From Chinchilla lanigera (lineage: Eukaryota > Chordata > Mammalia > Rodentia > Chinchillidae), in contig NW_004955438.1 of NCBI RefSeq assembly GCF_000276665.1, positions 8,327,661 through 8,391,660 of the forward strand: a stretch of 64,000 bases of DNA, read 5' to 3'. The notes beneath the pieces were generated by a model that was given only the letters and a program-made list of their open reading frames with translations, was not told where the DNA came from and did no database searches. Both the position numbers and the translations under genes were made by a program. Positions 34,887 to 44,044 of this stretch are shown piece after piece; within the stretch, counting starts at the first letter, position 1, and the number at the start of each line of letters is the position of its first letter.

Positions 34887-36710
34887 AGAAGTTGCTTGAT
34901 TGATTTCTAGTGGTCCCTTCCTGTTTTTAAGAAATGTTTCTTTTCATCATTTCTAACTGCAATCCTACCTTCTATGTTTGAGATTCTGTCATTACACAGG
35001 CTCATTTTGCTGTCAACACTTTTGATGGAATTTTTAATCTCCTGGATATATGTTTGAATCTGTTTTATGGATTCCATTTCTTTCCTATGCTGGGCATTCA
35101 CAGTTTCCATCATTTTCCTTAGCTACTCTATTTTTTTATCACTAGCTTCTCTAGAGTCACTAAGCATATCTTTCATCATGGTCACCATCTCTTAGCTATC
35201 TGAGAAATTACTTCTGATTTGACATTTTCTAGGGTTTAGTTTATTTGCTTTGTTGTTACCACTCCAAAGAGTCCAGGTAGGTGACTTTTGGGTGAGTGAC
35301 TTTTGGATTGTTTAATTCCTGGGTTGATGCTTGTAAATTGACTATGGTGAGTAGCTTTATTAATACTATTTAAAAGGAGATGACTACTTCTCAGAGGTGT
35401 CTTCCAGGTGTAGCTGGCTTTTGTGTTTTGAGTCTTTTGCAAGATCCTTCCTCTTCAATTTATTGTTGCCTACTTGGCCCAACCTTTGGTTCTTTTGCAC
35501 TGGCCTATAGTCTTTTTTACTAGCCTTAAACAATCACAGTCTTAATACACCAGAAAGAACAACTGATTAGAATACTTATGTCATATTGGCTACAGTGGTA
35601 CAATCAGCAGTAACTATAGCATCAAATACAGCCTAGAAAAATGACAAACTGACGTCACTATTAATTTGTCACCTTTAACAATATGAACAAGATTTGTGGT
35701 TATATAACAAAATCTAAAATGAACCAGAAAATTACATGAAGTAAATAAGCCCTCAATATGCCAATTTTATCCTCAGGGAACAAAATTTAAAAGGGATGGG
35801 GGAAAATAGAAGAAAAGGAACAGATTAAAAGCAAGGCTGAAGGACAAATGAGCATCTTTCAAACTTTGGGAAACTGGTTCAGAACACAAGAGGAAAGAGA
35901 AAAGGAAGAAATAAAAATAACAACAGAATAGAACAACAACAAAAAATGAGAAAACATGTTAATACTCATACAAAAAACAAGAAAAATAAAGAAAAAAGGA
36001 AAAACAAACAAAAAAAGAGAGAAATAAAATAAAGGGGAAAAAAGGCAAAAGTTCACTTCACTGCTGCCACTAGTAGACAATGTAGGCAGACAGAGTCCAG
36101 ATCCATGTCAACCAATCCCAGCAAGCCAGCAGCAGCTTCTCAGTGGAGTAGTGGATAATCCCAGTGAGCTTGCTACCCTATTTCCACTAAAGTTCAGGAT
36201 GGCCTCAATAGTCCCTGCACCCCCGTGGTCTTGAACTATTCTGGGAGCCACTAGGAAGAGCCGTAGCCATTCCCAGTCCAAAGCTCAGTTGGCCTCTCTC
36301 CAAGACGGCTCCCAACCAATTGCTTGCTTAGAAGTCACAACACGAACAATTCATCACCAGCCACTGCAGACTCCTGAAGTCCCCCACTTCATTCTACTGG
36401 TGTGCTTCTCTGGAGGGCTCTGGGGTCAGAGTCAATCAGTCCCTCTTATGCAGTGAGTCTGGGCTCAAGGAGAAAGCTTTGCCTCCCTCGCCCTCCTCCT
36501 TCTTCATTGCAGTTTCTCTCTTCACTCTCCTTATGGGCATCAGTTCTAACTTCAGATATTTCCTGGGTCTTGGGGACCCACTTCCTTCCTTCTTATCTTC
36601 CTCATTTTGCTATATTCCAGTGTCTGGACTCCAAATCTTGGAGAGGCTCTTTTCTGCTGCTCACCACACCACCATCTTTCTGGAAGTCCCAAAGTCACTG
36701 TACTTATGAC
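34887..36710 (-). repeat. Older L1, ORF1 5' part and 5'UTR
   Basis: The minus frame at 35113-34907 has KEMESIKQIQTYIQEIKNSIKS, a coiled coil like L1 ORF1. From about 35240 to 36710 lies non-coding, partly GC-richer sequence ending with CACCACCATCTTTCTGG at about 36665. Its reverse complement, CCAGAAAGATGGTGGTG, resembles the 5' start of L1 elements. The 114-codon frame at 36402-36746 is not considered a gene. Confidence 0.6.
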
Positions 36711-36958
36711 AACATTTTGGATTCTATTAAATTTGAGAGGCAATGAAAATTAGTGCTCCATTTCAAAGATGAAGTGAGGAATAAAGCAGTTAATAAGTAC
36801 AGTTAGGTTTATGAGAAATTTTTAAATGAGCTATAACACTGCCTCTTTACTTGTCTTTCAAAAAAAGCATTTCATTATTCAAGTGAGGGTAATGTCCCTC
36901 TTAGGATTACCCTCACTTTCATTAGTCAAATTTACAAATATATATATATATAGCCCAT

Positions 36959-37010
<52 letters not shown>

Positions 37011-37250
37011 ATTCAACACATTATTAGTAGTAGCCATTTATCAGTTATCATGTTTCCCTCATTGATTGAGATGCATCTCTGTGTCTTGTCAGTAAAATTG
37101 GAAACCATTCCTCCAGAATATTGATCGGTTAACCTAACATTGTTTCTTTACTAGCAGCCCTCAAAAATACAAATAGTCAAAAGTTTCTATGTGTTCCATG
37201 TTCTGTTACATTTATATTCTTGTGATTAATAAATATGTATTTCTCAAAAC
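36711..37250. other. Unique sequence and a (TA)n tract between two retroelements
   Basis: Short unique sequence surrounds a TA repeat at 36941-37006 that contains one interruption. Nothing else recognised. Confidence 0.5.
36941..37006. repeat. (TA)n microsatellite
   Basis: Two runs of TA, 36941-36951 and 36964-37006, separated by a copy of GCCCATTCAC-like sequence that recurs just after the second run as CCCATTCAAC. The flank copy suggests replication slippage. Confidence 0.95.
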
Positions 37251-37261
37251 AATATTTCTCA
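37251..37261 (+). repeat. Candidate TSD, left copy, of the composite retroposon
   Basis: AATATTTCTCA is identical to 39080-39090. It is preceded by AAAAC, close to the A-rich site preferred by L1 endonuclease. At 11 bases the match could be partly due to AT-richness. Confidence 0.55.
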
Positions 37262-37510
37262 GGAGGCAGGCCTCTTGGTGCCAGGGAAGCAGTGCAGTGG
37301 GGAGTGCCAGCTTTTGGGCCAGCCCCTAGCAATGCAGGCGCCCCAGGAGGCAGTCCCAAGGAGCCTGGGAAGCCGCACGGTGGGATGCACCAGCCTTTGG
37401 GCCAGCCCCTAGCTGTGCAGGCACCCAGAAAATGGGCCCCCAGCACCCGGGAAGCTGCACAGCAGCACACGCTGGCAAGCACTGGCCCTCAGGCCAGCCG
37501 CCACCACGCA
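37262..37510 (+). repeat. GC-rich ~83-bp tandem repeats, about three units
   Basis: TTTGGGCCAGCCCCTAGC is identical at 37313-37330 and 37396-37413, exactly 83 bases apart. GGAGGCAG starts units at 37262 and 37346. A third, more diverged unit (GGGAAGCTGCACAG, GGCCCTCAGGCCAGCC) follows at about 37427-37510. GC content is far above the surroundings. The open frame at 37235-37597 rich in Pro, Gly and Ala is a by-product of the repeat. Confidence 0.85.
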
Positions 37511-37953
37511 GTCAAGAACTATCATGGCACAGAGAAGCAATCACACAATTGGCAAGCCACACACCAGCTGCAGAGGCCCGCCCACAGACGTGGGTGAATC
37601 ATCCCAACATGGAGAAACCCCTGGGAATACATACCACACAATGGGTCACTCTTGCCCCTGCCTTTGAGAACTAGAAAGGCCCAGAGTCAGCAGAGGAGCA
37701 ACTGCTGAATAAGGACTCGGAGAACATGAGAATACAGACCATGCCTGAGGACTCAGACGTCTAGTTTACTGGGGTCAGGATAGCCATTCAGAAGCTGGAA
37801 AACAGAAGGACCTGGCGCAATATCTGGGGAGACCCCCTGGAAGCCATTCTTCCCCTGACAGTACAGGCTGCGGTGGAGGAGCGTGTGGAGCTCCAGAAAG
37901 GTCTGCACTGAGCTTCCTGCTGCCTGTGCTGACTACTGGGGAGAAGACACTAA
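37511..37953 (+). other. Middle part of the composite, origin not recognised
   Basis: GC-richer than its surroundings, no TSD or family signature of its own. Short frames are broken by stops. It may be a retroviral leader or upstream gag sequence, but I cannot see gag motifs here. The 122-codon minus frame at 37775-38143 overlaps gag and is a shadow. Confidence 0.4.
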
Positions 37954-37956
37954 GTG

Positions 37957-38370
37957 GTTGTGGGGCCCCAATGCGATGGGAAGCTGGAGAGAAAAAGGCT
38001 ACAAAAAATGGCTTTTGCCCCAGATGGCTCACTTGAGATGTTAGTAAGAATTGCCTCCTCAGTGTTCTATAGCTGTGACGAGGAGGAGGCCAAGGAGAGA
38101 AAACAAAGAGACCGAGAAAAAGCAGCTGCTTTTGCTGCAGCACTAAGAGGAATAGACCCTAAGTCTGATTCTCAGGACACCAAGAAGAACTCAACTACTA
38201 CATTCACCTGCTACCATTGTTAAAAGCCAGGTCACCTCAAGAGGAACTGTCCTAAGAAGCCCCATGGGCCATGCCCTGAATGCAAAGGAGACCACTTGCG
38301 ATCAGTCTTCCCTCTGAAGCAGAGGCCCCAGAGCTCAGACCCATTCTACCAGTTAGTCCAACAGGAATGA
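37957..38370 (+). pseudogene. Endogenous retrovirus gag fragment (capsid end and nucleocapsid), broken
   Basis: The frame starts with capsid C-terminal sequence: APDGSLEMLVRIASSVF, then a strongly charged helix EEEAKERKQRDREK, a layout typical of gammaretrovirus-like gag. A first zinc knuckle starts CYHC at 38209-38220 and is broken by TAA at 38221-38223, with His at 38233 and Cys at 38248 in canonical spacing. A second, CPEC with His at 38293, has Phe where the last Cys belongs (38308). The gag frame ends at TGA 38368-38370, then protease follows in the same frame. Matrix and most of capsid are absent. Non-functional relic; class I-like is inferred. Confidence 0.85.
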
Positions 38371-38643
38371 AGGGGCCTGGGGCATACTCTGCCTTCTCCC
38401 TCTGGCCAGACTCTCATCTCCATGGAGGAGCCCTGGGTAATCATGACTATAGAGGAAAAAGAAAACAGCCTGTTGCTAGACACAGGTGCAAGTCTCTCGG
38501 TCCTTCTTTTCAATCCTGGCCTTCCTTCCAGCCGTCACACCTTAGTGAAAGGAGTCACTGGTGAGGAGGTAATACACTGTTTTTCACAACCCTTAGGCTG
38601 TAACTACTTGTCAGATCTTTCTTGCATATCTCTGTCTTCCTGA
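38371..38643 (+). pseudogene. Endogenous retrovirus protease fragment
   Basis: Directly after the gag stop and in the same frame, LLDTGASLSVL at about 38473-38505 is the retroviral aspartic protease active site, with the catalytic Asp codon at 38479-38481. The frame runs to a TGA at 38641-38643, with no downstream reverse transcriptase recognised. The same-frame, stop-separated gag-pro layout is known from gammaretroviruses, which use readthrough; whether this ever happened here is unknown. The viral enzyme cuts gag polyproteins; this one is a truncated relic. Confidence 0.85.
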
Positions 38644-39060
38644 GAAACCACTTTGAAGATACCACCATGTACAACAGCCATTGATATTTTCCTACTAATC
38701 TGTCCAAAACTCTGTAATGTTTGTATTGTTCCTATGATATTTTGTAAATGGATATATGTTTATTATTATGTGTTTCCTACAACAACCATTGAGAATTGTC
38801 AATGATTATTCAACTGATCACTCATGTATAGCTCTATTTATTTTCTTTAGCAGCCACTTTGAAGATACCAAAGTATGGTACAACTATTGATAATCTCCTA
38901 CCACTTTCATCTGTAACTCATTATTATGTTATTTGTCTATTTGTTTTCCTGAGAAACTATCTTGTAGATAACAATACGTAAACAACAACCACTGATAATT
39001 TCCTACCACTTTGTCTGTAATTTTGTCAGCCCCCCATTACTATGTTATCCTTCTTTTACT
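38641..39060 (+). repeat. AT-rich ~100-bp repeats at the 3' part of the composite
   Basis: TGAGAAAC opens repeat units at 38641 and 38950, and CCACTTTGAAGATACCA is identical at 38648-38664 and 38854-38870. Each is followed by a TGATAAT/TGATATT...CCTAC(C/T)A and CTGTAA block. Three clear copies (about 38641, 38851, 38949) and a possible fourth, weaker one (about 38777) are present. Not a known family to me. Confidence 0.75.
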
Positions 39061-39079
39061 CTTTAAAATAATAAAAAAA
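39061..39079 (+). other. A-rich 3' tail with AATAAA, composite retroposon
   Basis: CTTTAAAATAATAAAAAAAA contains an AATAAA poly(A) signal merging into the A-run, as in retroposed RNAs. The A-run is short (9 bases), so a chance A-rich site is possible. Confidence 0.55.
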
Positions 39080-39090
39080 AATATTTCTCA
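39080..39090 (+). repeat. Candidate TSD, right copy, of the composite retroposon
   Basis: AATATTTCTCA matches 37251-37261 exactly. Its first bases merge with the A-tail, so the true TSD may differ by a few bases. Confidence 0.55.
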
Positions 39091-39099
39091 AAAATAATA

Positions 39100-39365
39100 T
39101 TCTTAAGGCAATGTAGTATCTTGAATTGGATTCTGGCACAACAACAAAGATGTATTAGTGGAATTACTTTGGGAATCTGAATGTACCCTGTGGGTTATAT
39201 AGAAATATGATAGCAATGTTAGTTTCCTAGTTCTAAGGAATGTACTATGATGATATAAGATGTTAAGGTTAAAGGAATCATGATGTGAAGTGGGTGAAGA
39301 TTCCATAATATCTTAGCAACTTTTCTAGAAATCAAAGCTTGTTTTAAAATAAACAGTTTTTGAAA
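39100..39365 (+). repeat. Ancient L1ME-type 3' end, plus strand
   Basis: TTGGATTCTGGCACAACAAC, then ATGTTAGTTTCCTAGTTCTAAG, then GATATAAGATGTTAAGG, and at the end AGCAACTTTTCTAGAAATC and TTTAAAATAAACAGTTTTTG. This is the order of L1ME 3' ends as I recall them. The composite retroposon inserted just upstream of it or into it. Confidence 0.65.
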
Positions 39366-40639
39366 TATGTCACACCAGCCTCATAGAGACGGTTTTATGA
39401 AATTGTCATTACAATAAAAACAAGTTAGTAAGCTTTCATACTCATTCCATATTTACAATCTGAAAATATCATCAGTTAAAACAATGACTAGCAGGATTCC
39501 AGCACAGAATCCCACCCTTTAATAAGTAAAGGTGAGTTTGTCGTTGTTTTAGTGTCACTACCTGGCCATGGTGGGGAGTGGAATGAAATGCCAGAGGAGA
39601 AAATTGATTTTTCACTCCTTCTGCTGGATAATAATGCCTAGCATCTATCTTTTAAGATCAAGGCCAGGAACTAAGACACAGCCTGGAGGGCAAAAGAAAA
39701 AAATCAAAATCAATATTATGCATTATATCCTAGCTACATATGATTCATGCTGAAGTTAATGCTGTACATATAGAATGGAGTTAGTAATATCAACTCAGAA
39801 TTTTTTCTCAAGATTAGAGTGTGTAATCATTTCCCATGGAGTGAGTTTACATTTCACCCTTCCTGGGAGAGACCTGGTGCTGCTGCATTAAAACGTGTGT
39901 GTGTATATGAGTGTTTGTGCGTATTACAGAAGAAATGAAGCCAGAATCAAAGTAAACTACAGGAGATGTGAAAAATGGTTTTGTTTCATGGCTGTATCCA
40001 TCTAACTGAGAAGGCAAAAGTAGTGATGACAACAGTCTGAATGACAGATATTCATCATTATGTACTTGGGCATTTGTTTAGTAAGTAAACATAGATTAAA
40101 CACTAACTGTGTACTTAGAGAAAGATATTAAAAGGAAGGATATCCTATTACAGGGCATAAAAATGTACAGAAATGTATACAGAAATAAGGATTTATTTTT
40201 TATTTTCTTTATGTAATGCATAATTCTCACTGACATTAGCACCATTTAGCAATAAATAGAGAATGAAATTATACATCATTTCCATGTGTGTCCTATCTTT
40301 CACAGACTATGCTCTGTTCAAATACAGTCACATGACTCACAACCTTAATGTGGGCAGCGTGGCATCAGGAAATACTAGCTATGTTTGTGTCAGTCTTGTG
40401 TCCTAGAATGATGTCACTCTTCTCAGCATGGCTGCATTTTGGATGAGAAATAATGCATTGACAATGTCCAGATTAAGGTTTAAAAATATTGAGCACTGAA
40501 TGCACTTTTTGTGTTGAAATTTTAAAAAGAAACCTGTTCTTAATACCACAATGTATAAACTTCTAGAAATATGACTGTACATTCTTACTTTGAAGGGATT
40601 ATAATGCAAACCTGAAATTTTTAAATCACTGCTAATACC
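39366..40639. other. Unique sequence, nothing recognised
   Basis: No gene or repeat family recognised. A weak B1-like echo near 39650-39710 (AAGGCCAGGAACTAAGACACAG) was not strong enough to call. Confidence 0.35.
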
Positions 40640-40840
40640 CACATTTACTACATGTGAGGCACTGTGTTGGGTACTTCCTCCCAGTAATACTGTGCTGCAG
40701 AGACCATTATTTACATTTTAATTTGTTACCAAGCATTTCCATTGAGACACCAAGCCTTAGTAATATGATGTAAATGACCATATATTAAATAGCTAGTAAG
40801 TGGACTTGCGGTTCAAACTAAGGCAGCATGAGACTGGAGA
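40640..40840 (-). repeat. MIR ancient SINE, antisense
   Basis: TGTGAGGCACTGTGTTGGG, then ACCATTATTTACATTTTAA, then TAGCTAGTAAGTGGACTTGC and AGGCAGCATGAGACTGGAGACC follow the antisense MIR order, including the tRNA-like end. Confidence 0.6.
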
Positions 40841-41947
40841 CCACACAGATAATCACCTCTGTGAACAATGTGCTTCTCAGTTCAATACTTCAGTTAGATG
40901 CAGCATTTCTTTGTCTCTATAAAAACAAAGTTGTTCTCACTACCCAATTTCCTCCCCCTACAAAATATACTTTTACATTGTGTTTGTCCTATTTTTTTAG
41001 CTTCCCTTAATAAAGAAGTTTATATTTTTATAGGATGAAAGGCATAAAAGAGAAAGGCACAGAAGAAAATGGGAAGAAGAAGAAACTTCAGAGCTAGATG
41101 TTGCTAAAAGGTACAACAAGAAAAAGTGTACAGATAACGTGTGCCAATCTCCATCAATGTAGGGACCTGAAAATACCAAGTCAGTATTGTAAATGTTATA
41201 TTGGCAAAGGGGACAGAAAAAACCAGCCCCTAGGGCCATGTAGAATAATAAGTATCTGGTGAAGTCAGTTGCACAAAATCTGTAAGAGAAGATAAGTGAA
41301 AGCCTTACCGCAAAGAGAAGTCAGAACAGCCAGACTCACTCACTAAGGCAGAGATTGGCCCTAGGGTATATGAGCATACTAATGTCCCAGGAGGCAAACA
41401 TAAGCTCCATGTTCTGGGCTGGGTAGGAGTACCTTCTCCTGGACACCTCATGCTGCAGTTATGCTTTGATAGCTAAGAGTTTTTGGTTTCAGCATGCTCT
41501 ATAGGTAGCAACATGTACAGATGTTCAAGTCCATTTTATAAAATGTTGTAGTATTTTTATATAACCTACATACATCTTCTTCTATGCTTTAAATCATCAC
41601 TAAATTACTTGTAATAGTTTATGTCTGAGTTATGCAAATTGGTAATATACTATGTTGTTTAGAGAATAATATCAAGGGGGAGAAAATATGTACATGTTAA
41701 AGATAAAGGTATTTTTTTTCTCCAAATATTTTTAATCAACTATGATCCAGCCAGAGGATGCCAAATCTGTGGATTCAGAGGACTGAGTCTACTTGCAAAA
41801 TTAGGATCTTGATACTTGACTGCATGCTTTGATGACTGTATGGTTGGTCCCACTCTACACTGCCCCAGGTCACAAGCAGGGACACAAGCTGCCTCCAGGG
41901 AAGAAGAGATATTAATCACAAATTAGTCAAAGTAATTTCAGAAGAAA
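40841..41947. other. Unique sequence with a possible DNA-transposon end
   Basis: Mostly unrecognised. At 41742-41790, CAAATCTGTGGATTCAGAGGACTGAGTCTAC resembles the terminal inverted repeat of MER2/Tigger-like elements, but only one end is seen. Confidence 0.35.
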
Positions 41948-41989
41948 TGCTATTACTGTGATTTGGATCTGGACTGGCCCCTAAAAGCT

Positions 41990-42098
41990 TATCATGTTTT
42001 GTTTTGTTTTGTTTTTTTTTTTTGTACTGGAAATTGAACCCAGGTCCCTGTGCTTGCCAGGCAGGCACTTATGCTGCTGAGCTATCTCCCCAGCCCTG
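41990..42098 (-). repeat. ID-type SINE in the LTR, antisense, 9-bp TSD
   Basis: T-run, GTACTGGAAATTGAACCC, then GAGCTATCTCCCCAGCCC. CTAAAAGCT is present at 41981-41989 and 42099-42107. Confidence 0.93.
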
Positions 42099-42161
42099 CT
42101 AAAAGCTATGTGTTGAAAGTTTTTCCCCAGTGTGGCATTATTGGTAGACTGTGAAACTTTT

Positions 42162-42253
42162 GTGTGTGTGTGTATGTGTGTGTGAGGAATAGAACTCAGG
42201 ACCTTGCATTGCCAGGCAGGCGCTTACGCCACTGAGCTATATCCCCAGCTCCA
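42162..42253 (-). repeat. ID-type SINE in the LTR, antisense, tail replaced by (TG)n
   Basis: GAATAGAACTCAGGACCTTGC, then GAGCTATATCCCCAGC is the antisense head. ACTGTGAAACTTTT at 42148-42161 and ACTATGAAACTTTT at 42254-42267 are the TSD with one change. Where a T-run would be expected lies GTGTGTGTGTGTATGTGTGTGTG, so the A-tail became a microsatellite. Confidence 0.92.
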
Positions 42254-42814
42254 ACTATGAAACTTTTAAGATCTGGGGCATAGTGGGAAATCTCCCTGTC
42301 ACTGGGTGTGTGTCTCTGATGGGGATTATGGGACCCCATTTCTCGGTCTTAGTCACTCTTCATTCTGCCCATAATGTTAACAAGTTGTCTGAGTAACGCT
42401 GCCTGTCTCACCGCAGTCCCCAAAGCACCAGTGCCAAATGCACACATATTGAAATTGCCAAACCTGGGAGTGAAAATAAACTTTGGCTCCTTATAAACTG
42501 ATTGTCTCAGTTACTTGTTACAGTAATGGAAAACTATCAGCAATGAAAGGGAAAAGAATGCTTTCTGGAGAGGCCATTCCAGCAGGGTTTGCAGCTGTGA
42601 GCCTCATCTCCAGAGCTCACCGTTGTGGTCCAACCGATATTTCACATCACGGAGCAACAGTTGTCTTTCCCCTCTCCTGCCCAGGCTTATGTAATAAAGG
42701 TGCTCACTATTAAACAAATATAAAATATAATTATTACACCATCCAGAATCATTGAGAAATGATTACATAAATTTGAAAGATTTCTCACTTTACAACTCTC
42801 CTTTTCTTCCATAA

Positions 42815-43200
42815 AGTAAGTGTGGTGAACTGGGACTACGAACTGCCTATCCACCACGCTCACACCTGCCTTTACAGATGGAGGCACTAGTTGTGATATT
42901 CAGCGGTGGAGCCTTTAGGGGGTTATTTGCCCATTGGGGTGGAACTAATAAGACGAGCTCAGTGACATTATAGAAAGAGACAGGAGAGAATTTGCTTCCC
43001 CTCCATCCTTTCTGCCAAGAGAGGATACAAAGAAAAAACAACATTCTACAAACCACAAAACTGCTGGTCAGCAGAAATGAGATCCCTGAGCATACTGACC
43101 CTGGATGTCCATCTCCAGAAGGCTGAGAAATAGATGCTCACGATTTTAGCCATCCAGGCTATGGCATCCTTTTATAGCAGCCTAAAATGATTAAGACAGC
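42815..43200 (+). repeat. MLT1-type MaLR LTR-like repeat, plus strand
   Basis: ATTCAGCGGTGGAGCCTTTAGGGGG, then GGTGGAACTAATAAGACG, then CTGCCAAGAGAGGATACAAAG and a final TTTATAGCAGCCTAAAATGATTAAGACAG follow the MLT1-type order (GGGGCCTTTAGGAGG...GCCATGTGAGGACAC...TTACAGCAGCCTGAA). Diverged solo LTR. Confidence 0.55.
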
Positions 43201-43742
43201 AGGCAACCTGTGCTTGTGCACCTCTCCAGGCTACCGTGCCTACCAAGGCAAAGGCTGGTAATTCCCAGCATTGCTAAAGGCATTATGGGAAAACAGGTCC
43301 CTTCCCCTTAAAAATATGGGTTCCTTCTGAAAATGTTTTGAGTTTTGGTATGTTCTTTGTGACATTTTCCATGAAAGTACCAAAAATAAAAAATAAAACA
43401 AGCTGAAGAAAGGGAAAATGTAGTTCCAGTGCAACATAGACCCTCTCTGTCCCACAGCTCTTATTTATAGCAGCATTTGGTTGAAATCCCCTAAGTTGCT
43501 TCTCCTTCCGTGAAACTGCTTGTGAGAAGAACTCCAGGGAGAGGCTCCCAGGCACCTCAGAGCTGGCTGGGAGATCTGCACAAACAACTCCTGTTGGTGT
43601 CAAAGCCCCCATCTGGGTACCCAGTGTGGATACATCCTCTGTCTATCCGCCTAGGCTGGATATGAATGTGTGGAATTTGGAACACACATGTCAACATTTC
43701 CTATCTGAGGGAAAGGACAGCCTGTGGGATGTGACGATGATG

Positions 43743-43744
<2 letters not shown>
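43201..43744. other. Unique sequence, nothing recognised
   Basis: The 109-codon minus frame at 43283-43612 has no domain signature. Nothing else recognised. Confidence 0.35.
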
Positions 43745-43774
<30 letters not shown>

Positions 43775-43775
43775 A
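43745..43775. repeat. (GT)n microsatellite
   Basis: Continuous GT run of about 30 bases. Confidence 0.95.
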
Positions 43776-44044
43776 TTTGTGTTCAGGCAAGATGAAAGAA
43801 CAAAAATCCTAGTCAGTTATATCCAAATGATTTTGTCCTTCCATTACATTATCTGGATGTAGGTGCCTGTCATTTGTTAATAGAGTGCTTTGTTATTATT
43901 GCTATGATTTCAACTAGGATACACTGCACTTAAGTTCACTTAAATTCATTTCTTTTGGAATCCTATCCCACGATTAAGAATGAACAAAGGTCTTCAGAAT
44001 CATGCAGACAAGGGCTCAGGTACTGAGCCTTTCCTGTTGTCAGT

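Larger units (their letters stand above)
30355..36710 (-). mobile_element. Older L1, antisense, internally deleted and split by a younger L1
   Basis: From right to left the minus strand reads a 5'UTR (36710-35240), the ORF1 N-terminal coiled coil (about 35113-34907), endonuclease and RT pieces (33463-31990), the ORF2 C-terminus (31502-31218) and a 3'UTR (31217 down to between 30900 and 30355). Compared with the L1 at 1-4398, sequence is missing at about 31960 and between the endonuclease and ORF1 near 33440. A younger L1 occupies 33478-34869. An ID-type SINE and a B1-like SINE sit in or beside the 3'UTR. The exact 3' end is uncertain. Confidence 0.82.
37262..39079 (+). mobile_element. Composite retroposon: GC repeats + retroviral gag-pro piece + AT repeats + A-tail
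   Basis: Four parts follow in order: GC-rich tandem repeats, about 440 bases of GC-richer unassigned sequence, a gag-pro fragment of an endogenous retrovirus, then AT-rich repeats and an A-rich end with AATAAA. AATATTTCTCA occurs directly before it (37251-37261) and directly after it (39080-39090). A longer imperfect flank match starting TATTTCTCAAAA is also present at 37238 and 39082. Tail plus direct repeats suggest the whole block arrived as one RNA copied by L1 machinery. The layout (VNTR + ERV piece + poly(A)) recalls hominoid SVA by analogy only. An ordinary decayed provirus is the alternative. Confidence 0.62.
41948..42543 (+). repeat. MaLR-type LTR, plus strand, with two SINE insertions
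   Basis: CTGTGATTTGGATCTGG, then GTGTTGAAAGTTTTTCCCCAG, then GATCTGGGGCATAGTGGG, then GATGGGGATTATGGGACCCC and AAAATAAACTTTGGCTCC near the end (poly(A) signal region) form the MaLR LTR order. The tail ends ACAGTAATGGAAAACTATC. Two antisense SINEs split it. No internal region, so a solo LTR. Confidence 0.65.

Noticed and set aside
37262..37510. CpG-island promoter
   Set aside because: GC-rich, but it is a tandem repeat inside a retroposon and no gene follows.
37235..37597. 120-codon Pro/Gly/Ala-rich frame in the composite
   Set aside because: It is the ~83-bp GC repeat in translation; no start context or conserved protein motif. It is noted within the repeat feature instead.
38641..39060. 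CRISPR-like repeats
   Set aside because: Units are degenerate, spacing irregular, and the DNA is mammalian.
41742..41790. MER2/Tigger-like terminal repeat
   Set aside because: Only one end is visible and the match is short; kept only as a note in the unassigned stretch.
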